The position numbers were made by a program, and so were the translations under genes. From the NCBI GenBank assembly GCA_910585715.1, contig CAJUEX010000020.1, positions 1-49,717 of the forward strand: 49,717 nucleotides of DNA, read 5' to 3'. The stretch is from an uncultured Lachnospiraceae bacterium. Lineage in GTDB: Bacteria > Bacillota > Clostridia > Lachnospirales > Lachnospiraceae. A model generated the notes under the pieces. The model was not told the origin of the DNA. It made no database searches and saw only the letters and a list, made by a program, of their open reading frames with translations. Of the stretch, positions 40,419 through 49,666 are shown piece after piece (the first letter of the stretch is position 1; each line of letters begins with the position of its first letter).

Positions 40419-43400
40419 AAATCCAGATGTAAAAAAAGTACTAGTAATCGGCTCCGGTCCAATCGTTATCGGACAGGCGGCAGAATTTGATTATGCAGGG
40501 ACACAGGCATGCCGTTCCTTAAAAGAGGAAGGCGTGGAGGTTATTTTAGTCAATTCCAATCCTGCAACCATTATGACAGATAAAGATATTGCGGATAAGG
40601 TGTACATCGAGCCTTTGACGGTAAAAGTGCTGGAACAGCTTATCGAAAAGGAAAAACCGGACAGCGTGCTTCCCACCCTTGGCGGACAGGCGGGGCTGAA
40701 TCTGGGCATGGAACTGGAGGAATCGGGATTTCTTGCAAAGCATCATGTGAAGCTGTTGGGAACTACCGCAGCCACCATCAAAAAAGCCGAAGACCGTCAG
40801 GAATTTAAAGATACCATGGAAAAAATCGGTGAGCCCTGTGCAGCTTCCCTTGTAGTGGAAAACGTAGAGGACGGCGTGGCATTTACCAATTCCATCGGCT
40901 ACCCGGTAGTGCTTCGTCCTGCTTATACATTAGGAGGCTCCGGCGGTGGCATTGCCCACAATCAGGCAGAACTGGAAGAGATACTGGAAAACGGCTTAAG
41001 GCTTTCCCGTGTAGGACAGGTATTGGTAGAGCGCTGCATAGCGGGCTGGAAGGAAATCGAATACGAAGTGATGCGGGACGGTGCAGGCAACTGCATTACC
41101 GTATGTAATATGGAAAACATCGACCCGGTAGGCGTACATACAGGGGACAGCATCGTAGTGGCGCCTTCCCAGACACTGGGGGATAAGGAATACCAGATGT
41201 TAAGAAGCTCCGCCCTGAACATTATAAACGAGCTTCAGATTACAGGAGGCTGTAACGTACAGTTTGCCCTTCATCCTACCAGCTTTGAATACTGTGTCAT
41301 TGAAGTAAATCCCCGTGTAAGCCGTTCCTCGGCATTGGCTTCCAAGGCAACCGGCTATCCCATTGCCAAGGTGGCGGCAAAGATTGCCCTTGGCTATACA
41401 CTGGATGAAATAAAGAATGCCATTACAGGAAAGACCTATGCCAGCTTTGAGCCAACCCTTGACTATTGTGTTATAAAGCTTCCCAGGCTCCCCTTTGACA
41501 AGTTCATCACCGCAAAGCGTACCCTTACCACCCAGATGAAGGCAACCGGCGAGGTCATGAGCATCTGCCACAACTTTGAAGGCGCGCTGATGAAGGCAAT
41601 ACGTTCTTTAGAGCAGCATGTGGACTGTCTGTTAAGCTATGATTTTTCAGAGCTTTCCTTGGAAGAGCTTGAGGCAAGGCTGAAAATCGTGGACGACCAG
41701 CGGATTTACGTGATAGCGGAAGCCTTGCGGAAGGGAATGGACTATGACACCATCCATGAGATTACCAAGATAGATATATGGTTTATTGACAAGCTGGCAG
41801 TCCTTGTGGAAATGGAAAATGCCTTAAAGAAAGGGCCGCTTACTGTAGAGCTGCTAAAAGAAGCAAAACGCATAGAGTTCCCGGACAACGTGATTGCAAG
41901 GCTTACGGGAATGGAAGAGGAAGCAGTCAAGAAAATGCGCTATGAAAACGGTATCGTTGCTGTTTACAAAATGGTGGATACCTGTGCCGCAGAGTTTGAA
42001 GCGTCCACCCCCTATTACTATTCCGTATACGGCGGGGAAAACGAAGCGGTGGAGACAAAGCCGGAAAAAAAGGTGTTAGTGCTTGGTTCCGGTCCCATCC
42101 GTATCGGGCAGGGAATCGAATTTGACTATTGCTCTGTACATGCCACCTGGGCATTTGCCAAAGAAGGCTACGAGACAATCATCATCAATAACAATCCGGA
42201 AACAGTCAGCACAGACTTTGACATTGCCGACAAGCTTTACTTTGAGCCCCTCACTCCCGAGGATGTGGAAAGCATTGTGAATCTGGAAAAGCCTGACGGT
42301 GCGGTAGTGCAGTTTGGCGGGCAGACCGCCATCAAGCTGACGGAAAGCCTGATGAAGATGGGAGTGCCCATTTTAGGCACCAGCGCAGAGAACGTGGATG
42401 CGGCGGAAGACAGGGAGTTGTTTGATAAGATTCTGGAGGAATGCCATATTCCAAGGCCCTCCGGCGGCACGGTGTTTACCGCAGATGAGGCAAAACGGGT
42501 TGCCAATGAATTAGGCTATCCGGTGCTTGTAAGACCTTCCTATGTGCTTGGAGGTCAGGGAATGCAGATTGCTATTTCCGACGCAGAGGTGGAAGAGTTC
42601 ATGGAAATCATCAACCGGATTGCCCAGGACCATCCTATATTAGTGGATAAATATCTGGTTGGAAAGGAAATTGAGGTAGATGCAGTCTGCGACGGAGAAG
42701 ACATACTGATTCCGGGCATTATGGAGCATATTGAACGTGCCGGCGTTCATTCCGGTGACAGCATTTCCGTATATCCGGCAAGGAGCATCAGCCAGAAGGT
42801 AAAGGAAACCATAGCGGAATACACAAGAAGGCTGGCAAGGGCACTTCACGTTATCGGCCTTATCAACATCCAGTTTATCGTGTGCGGCGAAGAGGTGTAT
42901 GTCATCGAGGTAAATCCCCGCTCCTCCCGTACCGTGCCCTATATCAGCAAGGTAACCGGAATTCCTATCGTGCCTCTTGCAACAAAGGTTATTATCGGCA
43001 ATACCATTAAAGAGCTTGGTTATGAGCCGGGGCTTCAGAAGGAAGCGGATTACGTGGCAATCAAGATGCCGGTGTTCTCCTTTGAAAAAATCAGGGGAGC
43101 GGAAATCAGCCTAGGACCCGAAATGAAATCCACAGGAGAATGCTTAGGAATTGCCAAAACCTTTAACGAAGCTTTGTACAAGGCGTTTATCGGAGCAGGA
43201 ATCGACCTTCCAAAGCACAAACAGCTGATTATCACTGTAAAGGATGCCGATAAAGGGGAAGCAATTGAAATCGGAAGAAGGTTTGAGAAATTAGGCTATA
43301 AGATTTATGCCACCCGTTCCACGGCAAATGCCTTAAAGGAGGCAGGAGTAAACGCCAGAAAGGTAAATAAAATCCAGCAGGAATCCCCTACGGTCATGGA

Positions 43401-43608
43401 CCTTATCCTAGGGCACAAAATCGATTTGGTTATCGATACCCCTACACAGGGCAGGGATAAATCCAGAGACGGCTTCCTGATTCGTAGAACTGCCATAGAA
43501 ACAGGCGTGAACTGCCTGACCAGTCTGGACACGGCAAATGCGCTGCTGACCAGCCTTGAGAATACAGATGTACAGAATCTTACATTGATTGATATAGCAA
43601 CTATATAA
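40411..43608 (+). CDS. carB: Carbamoyl-phosphate synthase large subunit
   Basis: This full-length 1,065-residue subunit makes carbamoyl phosphate from bicarbonate, ammonia and two ATP. It has two homologous halves, each with a pre-ATP-grasp part (VLVIGSGPIVIGQAAEFDYAG and VLVLGSGPIRIGQGIEFDYC) and an ATP-grasp domain (VLRPAYTLGGSGGGI and VLVRPSYVLGGQGMQI). It ends in an MGS-like allosteric domain (about 930-1065; YATRSTANAL). ATG 40411 overlaps carA by 8 bp. Confidence 0.98.
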   Translation: MPKNPDVKKVLVIGSGPIVIGQAAEFDYAGTQACRSLKEEGVEVILVNSNPATIMTDKDIADKVYIEPLTVKVLEQLIEKEKPDSVLPTLGGQAGLNLGMELEESGFLAKHHVKLLGTTAATIKKAEDRQEFKDTMEKIGEPCAASLVVENVEDGVAFTNSIGYPVVLRPAYTLGGSGGGIAHNQAELEEILENGLRLSRVGQVLVERCIAGWKEIEYEVMRDGAGNCITVCNMENIDPVGVHTGDSIVVAPSQTLGDKEYQMLRSSALNIINELQITGGCNVQFALHPTSFEYCVIEVNPRVSRSSALASKATGYPIAKVAAKIALGYTLDEIKNAITGKTYASFEPTLDYCVIKLPRLPFDKFITAKRTLTTQMKATGEVMSICHNFEGALMKAIRSLEQHVDCLLSYDFSELSLEELEARLKIVDDQRIYVIAEALRKGMDYDTIHEITKIDIWFIDKLAVLVEMENALKKGPLTVELLKEAKRIEFPDNVIARLTGMEEEAVKKMRYENGIVAVYKMVDTCAAEFEASTPYYYSVYGGENEAVETKPEKKVLVLGSGPIRIGQGIEFDYCSVHATWAFAKEGYETIIINNNPETVSTDFDIADKLYFEPLTPEDVESIVNLEKPDGAVVQFGGQTAIKLTESLMKMGVPILGTSAENVDAAEDRELFDKILEECHIPRPSGGTVFTADEAKRVANELGYPVLVRPSYVLGGQGMQIAISDAEVEEFMEIINRIAQDHPILVDKYLVGKEIEVDAVCDGEDILIPGIMEHIERAGVHSGDSISVYPARSISQKVKETIAEYTRRLARALHVIGLINIQFIVCGEEVYVIEVNPRSSRTVPYISKVTGIPIVPLATKVIIGNTIKELGYEPGLQKEADYVAIKMPVFSFEKIRGAEISLGPEMKSTGECLGIAKTFNEALYKAFIGAGIDLPKHKQLIITVKDADKGEAIEIGRRFEKLGYKIYATRSTANALKEAGVNARKVNKIQQESPTVMDLILGHKIDLVIDTPTQGRDKSRDGFLIRRTAIETGVNCLTSLDTANALLTSLENTDVQNLTLIDIATI

Positions 43609-43636
43609 ACAAGTTTGAATGATAAGGAAAGAGTAT

Positions 43637-45946
43637 ATGCTTCATTTTAGGAAAAAGCAGGACAGGAAGCAGTTTCTTGCCCGTGTGATTGCTATAGGGT
43701 TTATTGCTCTTATTATCTGTACAATAATATGTATCTTACACGTTGTTGATGTAAAGAAAAATTTTGAAGAGGAAAGAACACAAAACATAGAGAAACATTT
43801 AATGGTTTCCACGGAAAATATGTCGGACCATATGAATCATTCCATGGAAACACTGGAGCAGGCCGTTTCCGTTATGATAAAGAGCGGGAAAAAGCCAAAT
43901 ATAGAATTGATTTTCTTTGTGCTTGGCGAATATCAGAATATCAATGATTTTTCACTGGTTGTATTTATTGACAACAATGGGACCACTTATTATGCAGATA
44001 GAGGTGTGAAGCAAAGAGGCGAAGAACCTATAGAAATGCTGAATGTGACGGAAAAAAGAATAATGGTGTTCAATGATTATGATTTAGGAGACGGCGTGGG
44101 CACTGCCATGTATGCGGTGCCGGTTATTTTTGAGGGAGAAAAGATTGGGGTGGTAGTAGGGCTTCAGCCCATGACGGATATGCTCAAGGGATATGCCTTC
44201 GAGTATTTAAACGAAATAGGTGATACCTTTTTAATCGGCATGGATGGCGAAATACTGGTAAGCCAGAGCACGGAATTTGATTTAAAGCCGGAGGATGATG
44301 ATAATATATTCGACCTTTTGAGGGGAATAGATTTAAAAGGAAAAGGAAATATAGAAGCAATCGATTCCATGCAGAAGGATTTGAATAATTACACCACAAG
44401 CAGGATTACCTTATCCACCGAAAACGGAAAATTATATGGAGCCAGTCAGAAAATAGAAGGGGTGGAAAAATTCTACTTATTCCATTGTTATCGGGAAACG
44501 GTATTTAAAGAGAGAGTTTATCCGGTGCTTTATCGAAGTGTTGCCTCGGTTCTGATTATTGTATCCGCAATGTTTTGTCTGCTTATTTATGTATGGTTCT
44601 GTCTCAGAAAGAATATCAATACTATTGAAAAGCTTGCCTATGAGGACCCCATTACAAAAGGGAAAAATCTGAATTATTTTACGGAAAAAGCAGGCAGAAT
44701 TGTCAGTGAGGGAAAAAGGACCAGCTATGCCGTGGCAAGGTTTGATATACTGAATTTCCGATATATCAATGAAGCGTATGGACATTTAAAAGCAGATGAT
44801 TTGCTGACAATTGTTTCCATGGAAGGAAAAAAAGCATTTCACGACAAAGAAATGTGCATCCGTATGAATGCAGATCAGTTTGTAGTGCTTTTAAAGAGTA
44901 AGGATAACTATAAAACACAAATACAGGAATTTACGGATAATATCAATATCCGTGCCATAGAAATGGGCATTATCTATCCCATTAAGCTAAAATGCGGAAT
45001 CTACCAGATTCGTAATGATGACAGGGATATCAATCAGATTCTGGACCGGGCAAATGCGGCAAGAAAGTCGCTGGTGGGCAATGAAAAAGAACTGATATCC
45101 TTCTATAGTGATAAGATTATCAATGAAATGCGCATAGCCGATAAAATTGAATCGGATATGGATAAGGCTTTAATGGACGGGGAATTTAAACTCTATCTCC
45201 AGCCCAAGTGGAATATTGAGAAGGATGAATTGTATGGCGCAGAAGCGTTAGTGCGCTGGATAAAGCCGGATGGAACGGTTGTTTATCCGGATGAGTTCAT
45301 TCCGGTATTTGAAAGTAACGGTTTTATTGAAAAACTGGACTTCTATATGCTGACAAATGTCTGCCGTATGCTTCACAACCTGCAAAGAGCGGGAATGCCG
45401 GTTTTTCCGGTTTCCGTAAACCAGTCCAGAAGGCTTTGGGATAATCCAAGGTACGTGGAGCATGTGGAGGAAGTGTTGAAGCGCTATCAGGTTCCAAGCA
45501 ATATGGTGGAGCTGGAAGTGACAGAAACAGTATTTTTCGGAGAAAGAGAGAAGATGATTGAAATTATTCATGAGCTGAAGGGAAAAGAAGTGCTCCTTTC
45601 CATGGATGATTTTGGCTCCGGATACTCTTCTTTAAATCTGTTAAAGGATGTTCCCTTTGACGTGCTAAAGATTGACAGAGAATTTTTCAGCGAATCCGTA
45701 ACCTCCAAATCCAGCACATGGATTTTGCAGAAAATCATTGAGATGGCTGAAGGCTTGAATATCCGGGTGCTTTGCGAGGGCGTGGAAACAAAGGAACAGG
45801 TAGAGCTGTTAGGAAAGCTTGGATGTAAATATGTACAGGGTTATTATTATTCTGAGCCTGTTTCCATGGCAGTATTTTTAGAAAGATATTTTGGTGACCA
45901 TATTGAATTATCAGATAATGATGGAGAAGATACTACAACAAAATAG
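43637..45946 (+). CDS. Membrane c-di-GMP phosphodiesterase with degenerate GGDEF and intact EAL
   Basis: This 769-residue protein has a first helix (about 14-36), an extracellular Cache-like sensor (about 40-290), a second helix (about 305-325), a GGDEF domain and an EAL domain. The cyclase site is degenerate (RMNADQF replaces GGDEF). The EAL domain keeps its catalytic residues: EAL in YGAEALVRW, N in VSVNQS, E in ELEVTET, DDFGSGYSSL, K in LKIDREF and E in CEGVET. It should degrade c-di-GMP in response to an external signal. ATG 43637 has AAGGAAAGAG upstream; ATG 43619 lacks a site. The queH start lies inside its end. Confidence 0.9.
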   Translation: MLHFRKKQDRKQFLARVIAIGFIALIICTIICILHVVDVKKNFEEERTQNIEKHLMVSTENMSDHMNHSMETLEQAVSVMIKSGKKPNIELIFFVLGEYQNINDFSLVVFIDNNGTTYYADRGVKQRGEEPIEMLNVTEKRIMVFNDYDLGDGVGTAMYAVPVIFEGEKIGVVVGLQPMTDMLKGYAFEYLNEIGDTFLIGMDGEILVSQSTEFDLKPEDDDNIFDLLRGIDLKGKGNIEAIDSMQKDLNNYTTSRITLSTENGKLYGASQKIEGVEKFYLFHCYRETVFKERVYPVLYRSVASVLIIVSAMFCLLIYVWFCLRKNINTIEKLAYEDPITKGKNLNYFTEKAGRIVSEGKRTSYAVARFDILNFRYINEAYGHLKADDLLTIVSMEGKKAFHDKEMCIRMNADQFVVLLKSKDNYKTQIQEFTDNINIRAIEMGIIYPIKLKCGIYQIRNDDRDINQILDRANAARKSLVGNEKELISFYSDKIINEMRIADKIESDMDKALMDGEFKLYLQPKWNIEKDELYGAEALVRWIKPDGTVVYPDEFIPVFESNGFIEKLDFYMLTNVCRMLHNLQRAGMPVFPVSVNQSRRLWDNPRYVEHVEEVLKRYQVPSNMVELEVTETVFFGEREKMIEIIHELKGKEVLLSMDDFGSGYSSLNLLKDVPFDVLKIDREFFSESVTSKSSTWILQKIIEMAEGLNIRVLCEGVETKEQVELLGKLGCKYVQGYYYSEPVSMAVFLERYFGDHIELSDNDGEDTTTK

Positions 45947-46562
45947 CGAACGGGGGAAAAGCCTCTTTTTACATAGCTGCTGCGCGCCATGCAGCAGCTA
46001 TGTTCTTACTTATTTAAGAACTTTTTTTAAGATAACCGTTTTCTATTATAATCCAAATATTACAGAGAATACGGAATACAAAAAGAGAGTGGAGGAGCAG
46101 AAGCGGTTCATCCTAAGGCTGAATGAGGAAGCGGAGAGGGACGGCGGCTTTCATGCCGGCAGGGTCTTTCCGATTTCCTTTCAGGAAGGGTACTATAAGC
46201 CGGAAGCTTTTTTTGAAAGGGTAAAGGGACACGAGTCAGACAGGGAAGGCGGAGAGCGCTGTTACCTATGCTATGAAATGCGCCTTAGGGAAGCGGCTGC
46301 TTACGGAAAAGAGCAGGGATTTGATTATTTTACAACCACTCTCTCCATAAGCCCCATGAAAAATGCGAAATGGCTCAATGAGATCGGACAAAGAATGGGG
46401 GAGGAGTATGAAATCTCATACCTGCCCTCTGATTTTAAGAAAAAGGACGGATATAAAAAATCCATTCTGCTGTCAGGAGAATATGAGCTGTACAGGCAGG
46501 ATTATTGCGGCTGTGTTTTTTCCAAAAGGGAAAGACAGAGGAATAAAGGAAAGGAAGAATAA
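45903..46562 (+). CDS. queH: Epoxyqueuosine reductase QueH
   Basis: This enzyme of about 219 residues does the last step of queuosine synthesis on tRNA, reducing epoxyqueuosine. It has paired cysteines in FLHSCCAPCSS, the iron-sulfur motif ERCYLCYEMRL, and a C-terminal CGCVFSKRE. The family usually begins M-NYQ-; TTG 45903 gives MNYQIMMEKIL with GGTGA upstream and is chosen here over ATG 45918/45921 and TTG 45891. It overlaps the EAL gene, and argS follows after 5 bp. Confidence 0.92.
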   Translation: MNYQIMMEKILQQNSERGKSLFLHSCCAPCSSYVLTYLRTFFKITVFYYNPNITENTEYKKRVEEQKRFILRLNEEAERDGGFHAGRVFPISFQEGYYKPEAFFERVKGHESDREGGERCYLCYEMRLREAAAYGKEQGFDYFTTTLSISPMKNAKWLNEIGQRMGEEYEISYLPSDFKKKDGYKKSILLSGEYELYRQDYCGCVFSKRERQRNKGKEE

Positions 46563-46567
46563 AATAT

Positions 46568-48334
46568 ATGAAAAAAATACTGGATCTGATTTCAGAAGAA
46601 ATGAAAAAAGCATTTGAGGAAGCGGGCTATGACAGGGTGCTTGGAAAGGTGACCCTTTCCAACCGTCCGGACCTTTGTGAATATCAGTGCAACGGAGCCA
46701 TGGCAGGGGCAAAGACCTATAAAAAGGCTCCCATTATGATAGCAAATGAAGTGGCGGAAAAGCTGGCGGACAGTGAAATATTTTCGGAAGCAGCAGCCGT
46801 TATGCCGGGCTTTTTGAACTTAAAGGTGAAGGAAGGGTTTGTAACTGCTTACTTAAAGGAAATGGAGTCAAAGGAGAAGTTCGGTCTGGATAAGCCGGAA
46901 AAGGTGAAAAAAATTGTCATTGATTACGGCGGACCCAATGTGGCAAAGCCTCTTCATGTAGGGCACCTGCGTTCTGCCATTATCGGGGAGAGCATTAAGC
47001 GCATTGCCCGTTATGCAGGCCATGAGGTGATTGGAGACATTCATTTAGGGGACTGGGGGCTTCAAATGGGGCTTATCATTACCGAATTAAAGGAAAGGCA
47101 GCCGGAGCTGATTTATTTTGATGAAAGCTATACAGGGGAATATCCAATGGAGCCGCCCTTTACCATTTCCGAGCTTGAGGAAATCTATCCTACAGCCAGC
47201 GGAAAATCCAAGGAGGACAAGGCATATAAGGAACGCGCCATGGAGGACACTTATAAACTCCAGAACGGCGTAAGGGGGCACAGGGCGCTCTGGAAGCACA
47301 TTATTCAGGTGTCTGTTTCGGATTTAAAGAAAAACTATGCCAATCTGAACGTGGATTTCGACCTTTGGAAGGGGGAATCCGATGTGCATGACAGGATTCC
47401 GGCAATGGTGGAATATATGAAAAAAGAGGGTTATGCCCATGAGTCGGAAGGCGCATTGGTGGTGGATGTTAAAAAAGACACGGATACCAAGGAAATTCCG
47501 CCCTGCATGATTTTAAAATCAGACGGAGCTTCTTTATATAATACTACCGATTTGGCAACCATAATGGAAAGAATGGAAGAAATCCATCCGGATCAGCTTA
47601 TTTATGTGGTGGACAAAAGGCAGGAGCTGTATTTTGAACAGGTATTCCGCTGTGCAAGGAAAACAAAGCTGGTGGAAGAAAATACTGATTTAAGATTTTT
47701 GGGCTTCGGCACCATGAACGGAAAGGACGGAAAGCCCTTTAAGACCAGGGACGGCGGCGTCATGCGCTTAGAAAGCCTGATTTCCGATATCAATGAACAG
47801 ATGTTTCAAAAGATTACTGACAATCATGAGGTGGAAGAGGAGGAAGCAAGGAAAACAGCAAAAATGGTTGCCCTTTCCGCTGTGAAATACGGAGATTTAT
47901 CCAATCAGGCAAGCAAGGATTATGTTTTTGACGTGGAAAGGTTCACCTCCTTTGAAGGAGATACCGGACCTTATATTCTTTATACCATGGTGCGGATTAA
48001 ATCCATCCTTGCCAAATACAGGGAGCAGGGAGGCGACCCGGAAGCAGTGGCCTTGCAGGACAGCTTAAGCCCATCCCAGAAGGATTTGATGCTTGCCCTC
48101 ACAAGGTTTACAGCCATGATGGAGGCTGCCTATGAAGAGCTTGCGCCCCATAAGATATGCGCATATATTTATGATCTTGCCAATGCCTTTAACCGTTTCT
48201 ATCATGAGACGAAAATACTGACCCAGGAGGACGGGCAGGTAAAGGCGGGCTTTATCGCATTGCTGAAATTAACGCTGGCTGTACTGGAGGATTGTATTCA
48301 GGTGCTGGGTTTTGAAGCGCCTGAAAGAATGTAA
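46568..48334 (+). CDS. argS: Arginyl-tRNA synthetase
   Basis: This 588-residue class I synthetase charges tRNA-Arg. It has the N-terminal Add-1 domain, the HIGH-type motif in GGPNVAKPLHVGHLRSA, the Rossmann core with TDLATIMERM, and a C-terminal DALR anticodon-binding domain (SVKYGDLSNQ onward, ending EDCIQVLGFEAPERM). Length is normal. It follows queH by 5 bp, so both may share a transcript. Confidence 0.97.
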   Translation: MKKILDLISEEMKKAFEEAGYDRVLGKVTLSNRPDLCEYQCNGAMAGAKTYKKAPIMIANEVAEKLADSEIFSEAAAVMPGFLNLKVKEGFVTAYLKEMESKEKFGLDKPEKVKKIVIDYGGPNVAKPLHVGHLRSAIIGESIKRIARYAGHEVIGDIHLGDWGLQMGLIITELKERQPELIYFDESYTGEYPMEPPFTISELEEIYPTASGKSKEDKAYKERAMEDTYKLQNGVRGHRALWKHIIQVSVSDLKKNYANLNVDFDLWKGESDVHDRIPAMVEYMKKEGYAHESEGALVVDVKKDTDTKEIPPCMILKSDGASLYNTTDLATIMERMEEIHPDQLIYVVDKRQELYFEQVFRCARKTKLVEENTDLRFLGFGTMNGKDGKPFKTRDGGVMRLESLISDINEQMFQKITDNHEVEEEEARKTAKMVALSAVKYGDLSNQASKDYVFDVERFTSFEGDTGPYILYTMVRIKSILAKYREQGGDPEAVALQDSLSPSQKDLMLALTRFTAMMEAAYEELAPHKICAYIYDLANAFNRFYHETKILTQEDGQVKAGFIALLKLTLAVLEDCIQVLGFEAPERM

Positions 48335-48445
48335 TTGACGAATTCCTACTAAGAGTATATGATTACTTATATATAGGAAATGCGGGTAAATGTTCCTTAA
48401 AATACAGAGGAACAGGTGCATTTTCGTTTGGTATATGGTAAATAG

Positions 48446-48591
48446 GTTACTTTTCACGGGTCAGGAATGTGCATAAACTGCGCATTCCGTGAGAACATGA
48501 TTCAGGAGTGAGGGGCGATTTTTGAGAAGCAAAACTTTGAATATCGCCCCGAATCGTTGCTATGAGCGGCTCCTGGGCCGTGAATAGTAAC
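48446..48591. repeat. Nested inverted-repeat element before the Rrf2 gene
   Basis: Outer arms GTTACTTTTCACGGGTCAGGA (from 48446) and TCCTGGGCCGTGAATAGTAAC (to 48591) pair with a few mismatches. Two inner hairpins follow: GAATGTGCATAAACTGCGCATTC and GGGGCGAT ... ATCGCCCC. It lies just upstream of the Rrf2 ribosome site and could act as a structured leader, a terminator for argS, or another element of the palindrome class. Confidence 0.65.
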
Positions 48592-48618
48592 GTAAATAGA
48601 AAGCATGGGGGAATTTCA

Positions 48619-49053
48619 ATGAAGATTTCAACAAAAGGAAGATATGCGTTAAGACTGATGCTGGATTTGGCATTGCACGATACGGGCGAGCCTGTACGGA
48701 TTAAGGAAATATCCACAAGACAGGATATTTCAGATAAATATCTGGAACAGATAGTATCCATGCTGAATAAGGCGGGCATGGTAAAGAGCATAAGGGGCCC
48801 TCAGGGGGGCTACCGGCTTTCCAGGCTGCCAAAACAGTATACAGTAGGAGAAATCCTGCGCATAACGGAAGGCAGCCTTGCGCCGGTAAGCTGTCTGGAG
48901 GATGAGCCCAATGAATGCCTGCGGCAGGAACAGTGCGCCACCCTTCTTTTATGGCAGAAATTAAATGCCGCCATTTCCGGCGTGGTAGATACGGTTACCC
49001 TGGCGGATTTGGTGGAATGGCAGCAGGAGAGGGCGGATTTTTATGTGATTTAA
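48619..49053 (+). CDS. Fe-S type Rrf2-family regulator (IscR/CymR-like)
   Basis: This 144-residue regulator has a winged helix (MKISTKGRYALRLMLDLAL ... ISDKYLEQIVSMLNKAGMVKSIRGPQGGYRLSR) and, unlike the one at 33016, a three-cysteine cluster site, SCLEDEPNECLRQEQC (C-x7-C-x5-C), that could hold an iron-sulfur cluster. Typical targets are Fe-S assembly or cysteine genes; none are in the window. ATG 48619 has GGGGG about 8 bp upstream. A YafQ-like toxin remnant follows by 12 bp. Confidence 0.88.
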   Translation: MKISTKGRYALRLMLDLALHDTGEPVRIKEISTRQDISDKYLEQIVSMLNKAGMVKSIRGPQGGYRLSRLPKQYTVGEILRITEGSLAPVSCLEDEPNECLRQEQCATLLLWQKLNAAISGVVDTVTLADLVEWQQERADFYVI

Positions 49054-49065
49054 AATACCGCTAAT

Positions 49066-49339
49066 ATGCTGAAGATTAAATACCATACTTCCTTTAAGAA
49101 GGATTATAAAAAGGTTGTCAAAAGAGGGTACAACACGAAACTGATAGAGGATATTATTCAAAGACTGGCAAAAGGTGAACAATTGCCGGAGAAAAATAAA
49201 GACCATCCTCTCAGCGGAGATTATACTGGCTTTAAAGAATGTCATATTACGCGCAGACTGGCTGCTTATTTATGAAATTGATAATGGAGAACTGATATTA
49301 TATCTTACAAGAACGGGAACACATAGCGATTTGTTTTAA
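49066..49339 (+). pseudogene. YafQ/RelE-type toxin with frameshift
   Basis: ATG 49066 begins LKIKYHTSFKKDYKKVVKRGYNT, the start of a YafQ-type mRNA-cleaving toxin, and continues through HPLSGDYTGFKECHIT. The frame is then lost near 49250 and stops at 49275. The expected end (DWLLIYEIDNGELILYLTRTGTHSDLF) is present in another frame to TAA 49337. No DinJ/RelB antitoxin gene lies before it, where one would be expected, and no ribosome site is visible. It is a decayed, orphan toxin. Confidence 0.8.
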
Positions 49340-49354
49340 AATAAGAAAAAGAGT

Positions 49355-49392
49355 AAAGAGCATTCGGAAAATAAAAATCCGAATGCTTTTTA
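49355..49392 (+). terminator. Rho-independent terminator
   Basis: AAAGAGCATTCGGA and TCCGAATGCTTTTT form a 12-14 bp stem with a T run. Confidence 0.8.
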
Positions 49393-49459
49393 TTACATAT
49401 ACATTTATATACATAAATGTAATAGACAATTGTGAAACACAAAAATATAGAATTAACGG

Positions 49460-49580
49460 AAGAATCCAATAAACCGGGAAACCTCCTCGCTTGATACATA
49501 TTCCAAACATTTCAGTGCCGTAGCAGAGCAGAAGTTTACTTTAGCAGGTAACTGCCATGGTATACAGTCATTTTTCCCAT
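49460..49580 (-). pseudogene. Possible DUF3990-like remnant
   Basis: On the minus strand ATG 49580, with AAAGGAG upstream, reads MGKMTVYHGSYLLK and stops. An alternate frame then gives VNFCSATALKCLEYVSSEEVSRFI. The first part resembles the MxxYHGS start of DUF3990-type proteins and the second their C-terminal region, so a gene with its middle deleted is possible. This rests on short matches from memory. Confidence 0.3.
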
Positions 49581-49666
49581 AAGCAATTGCTCCTTTCTAT
49601 CCGTGCAAAAAATAAAAAACTTCAAATCTGTCAGAGAAAGCATCATAACAAATTTGAAGCAAATAA

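Noticed and set aside
43637..45946. Active diguanylate cyclase
   Set aside because: The GGDEF site reads NADQF and cannot be expected to work; only the EAL phosphodiesterase residues are intact.
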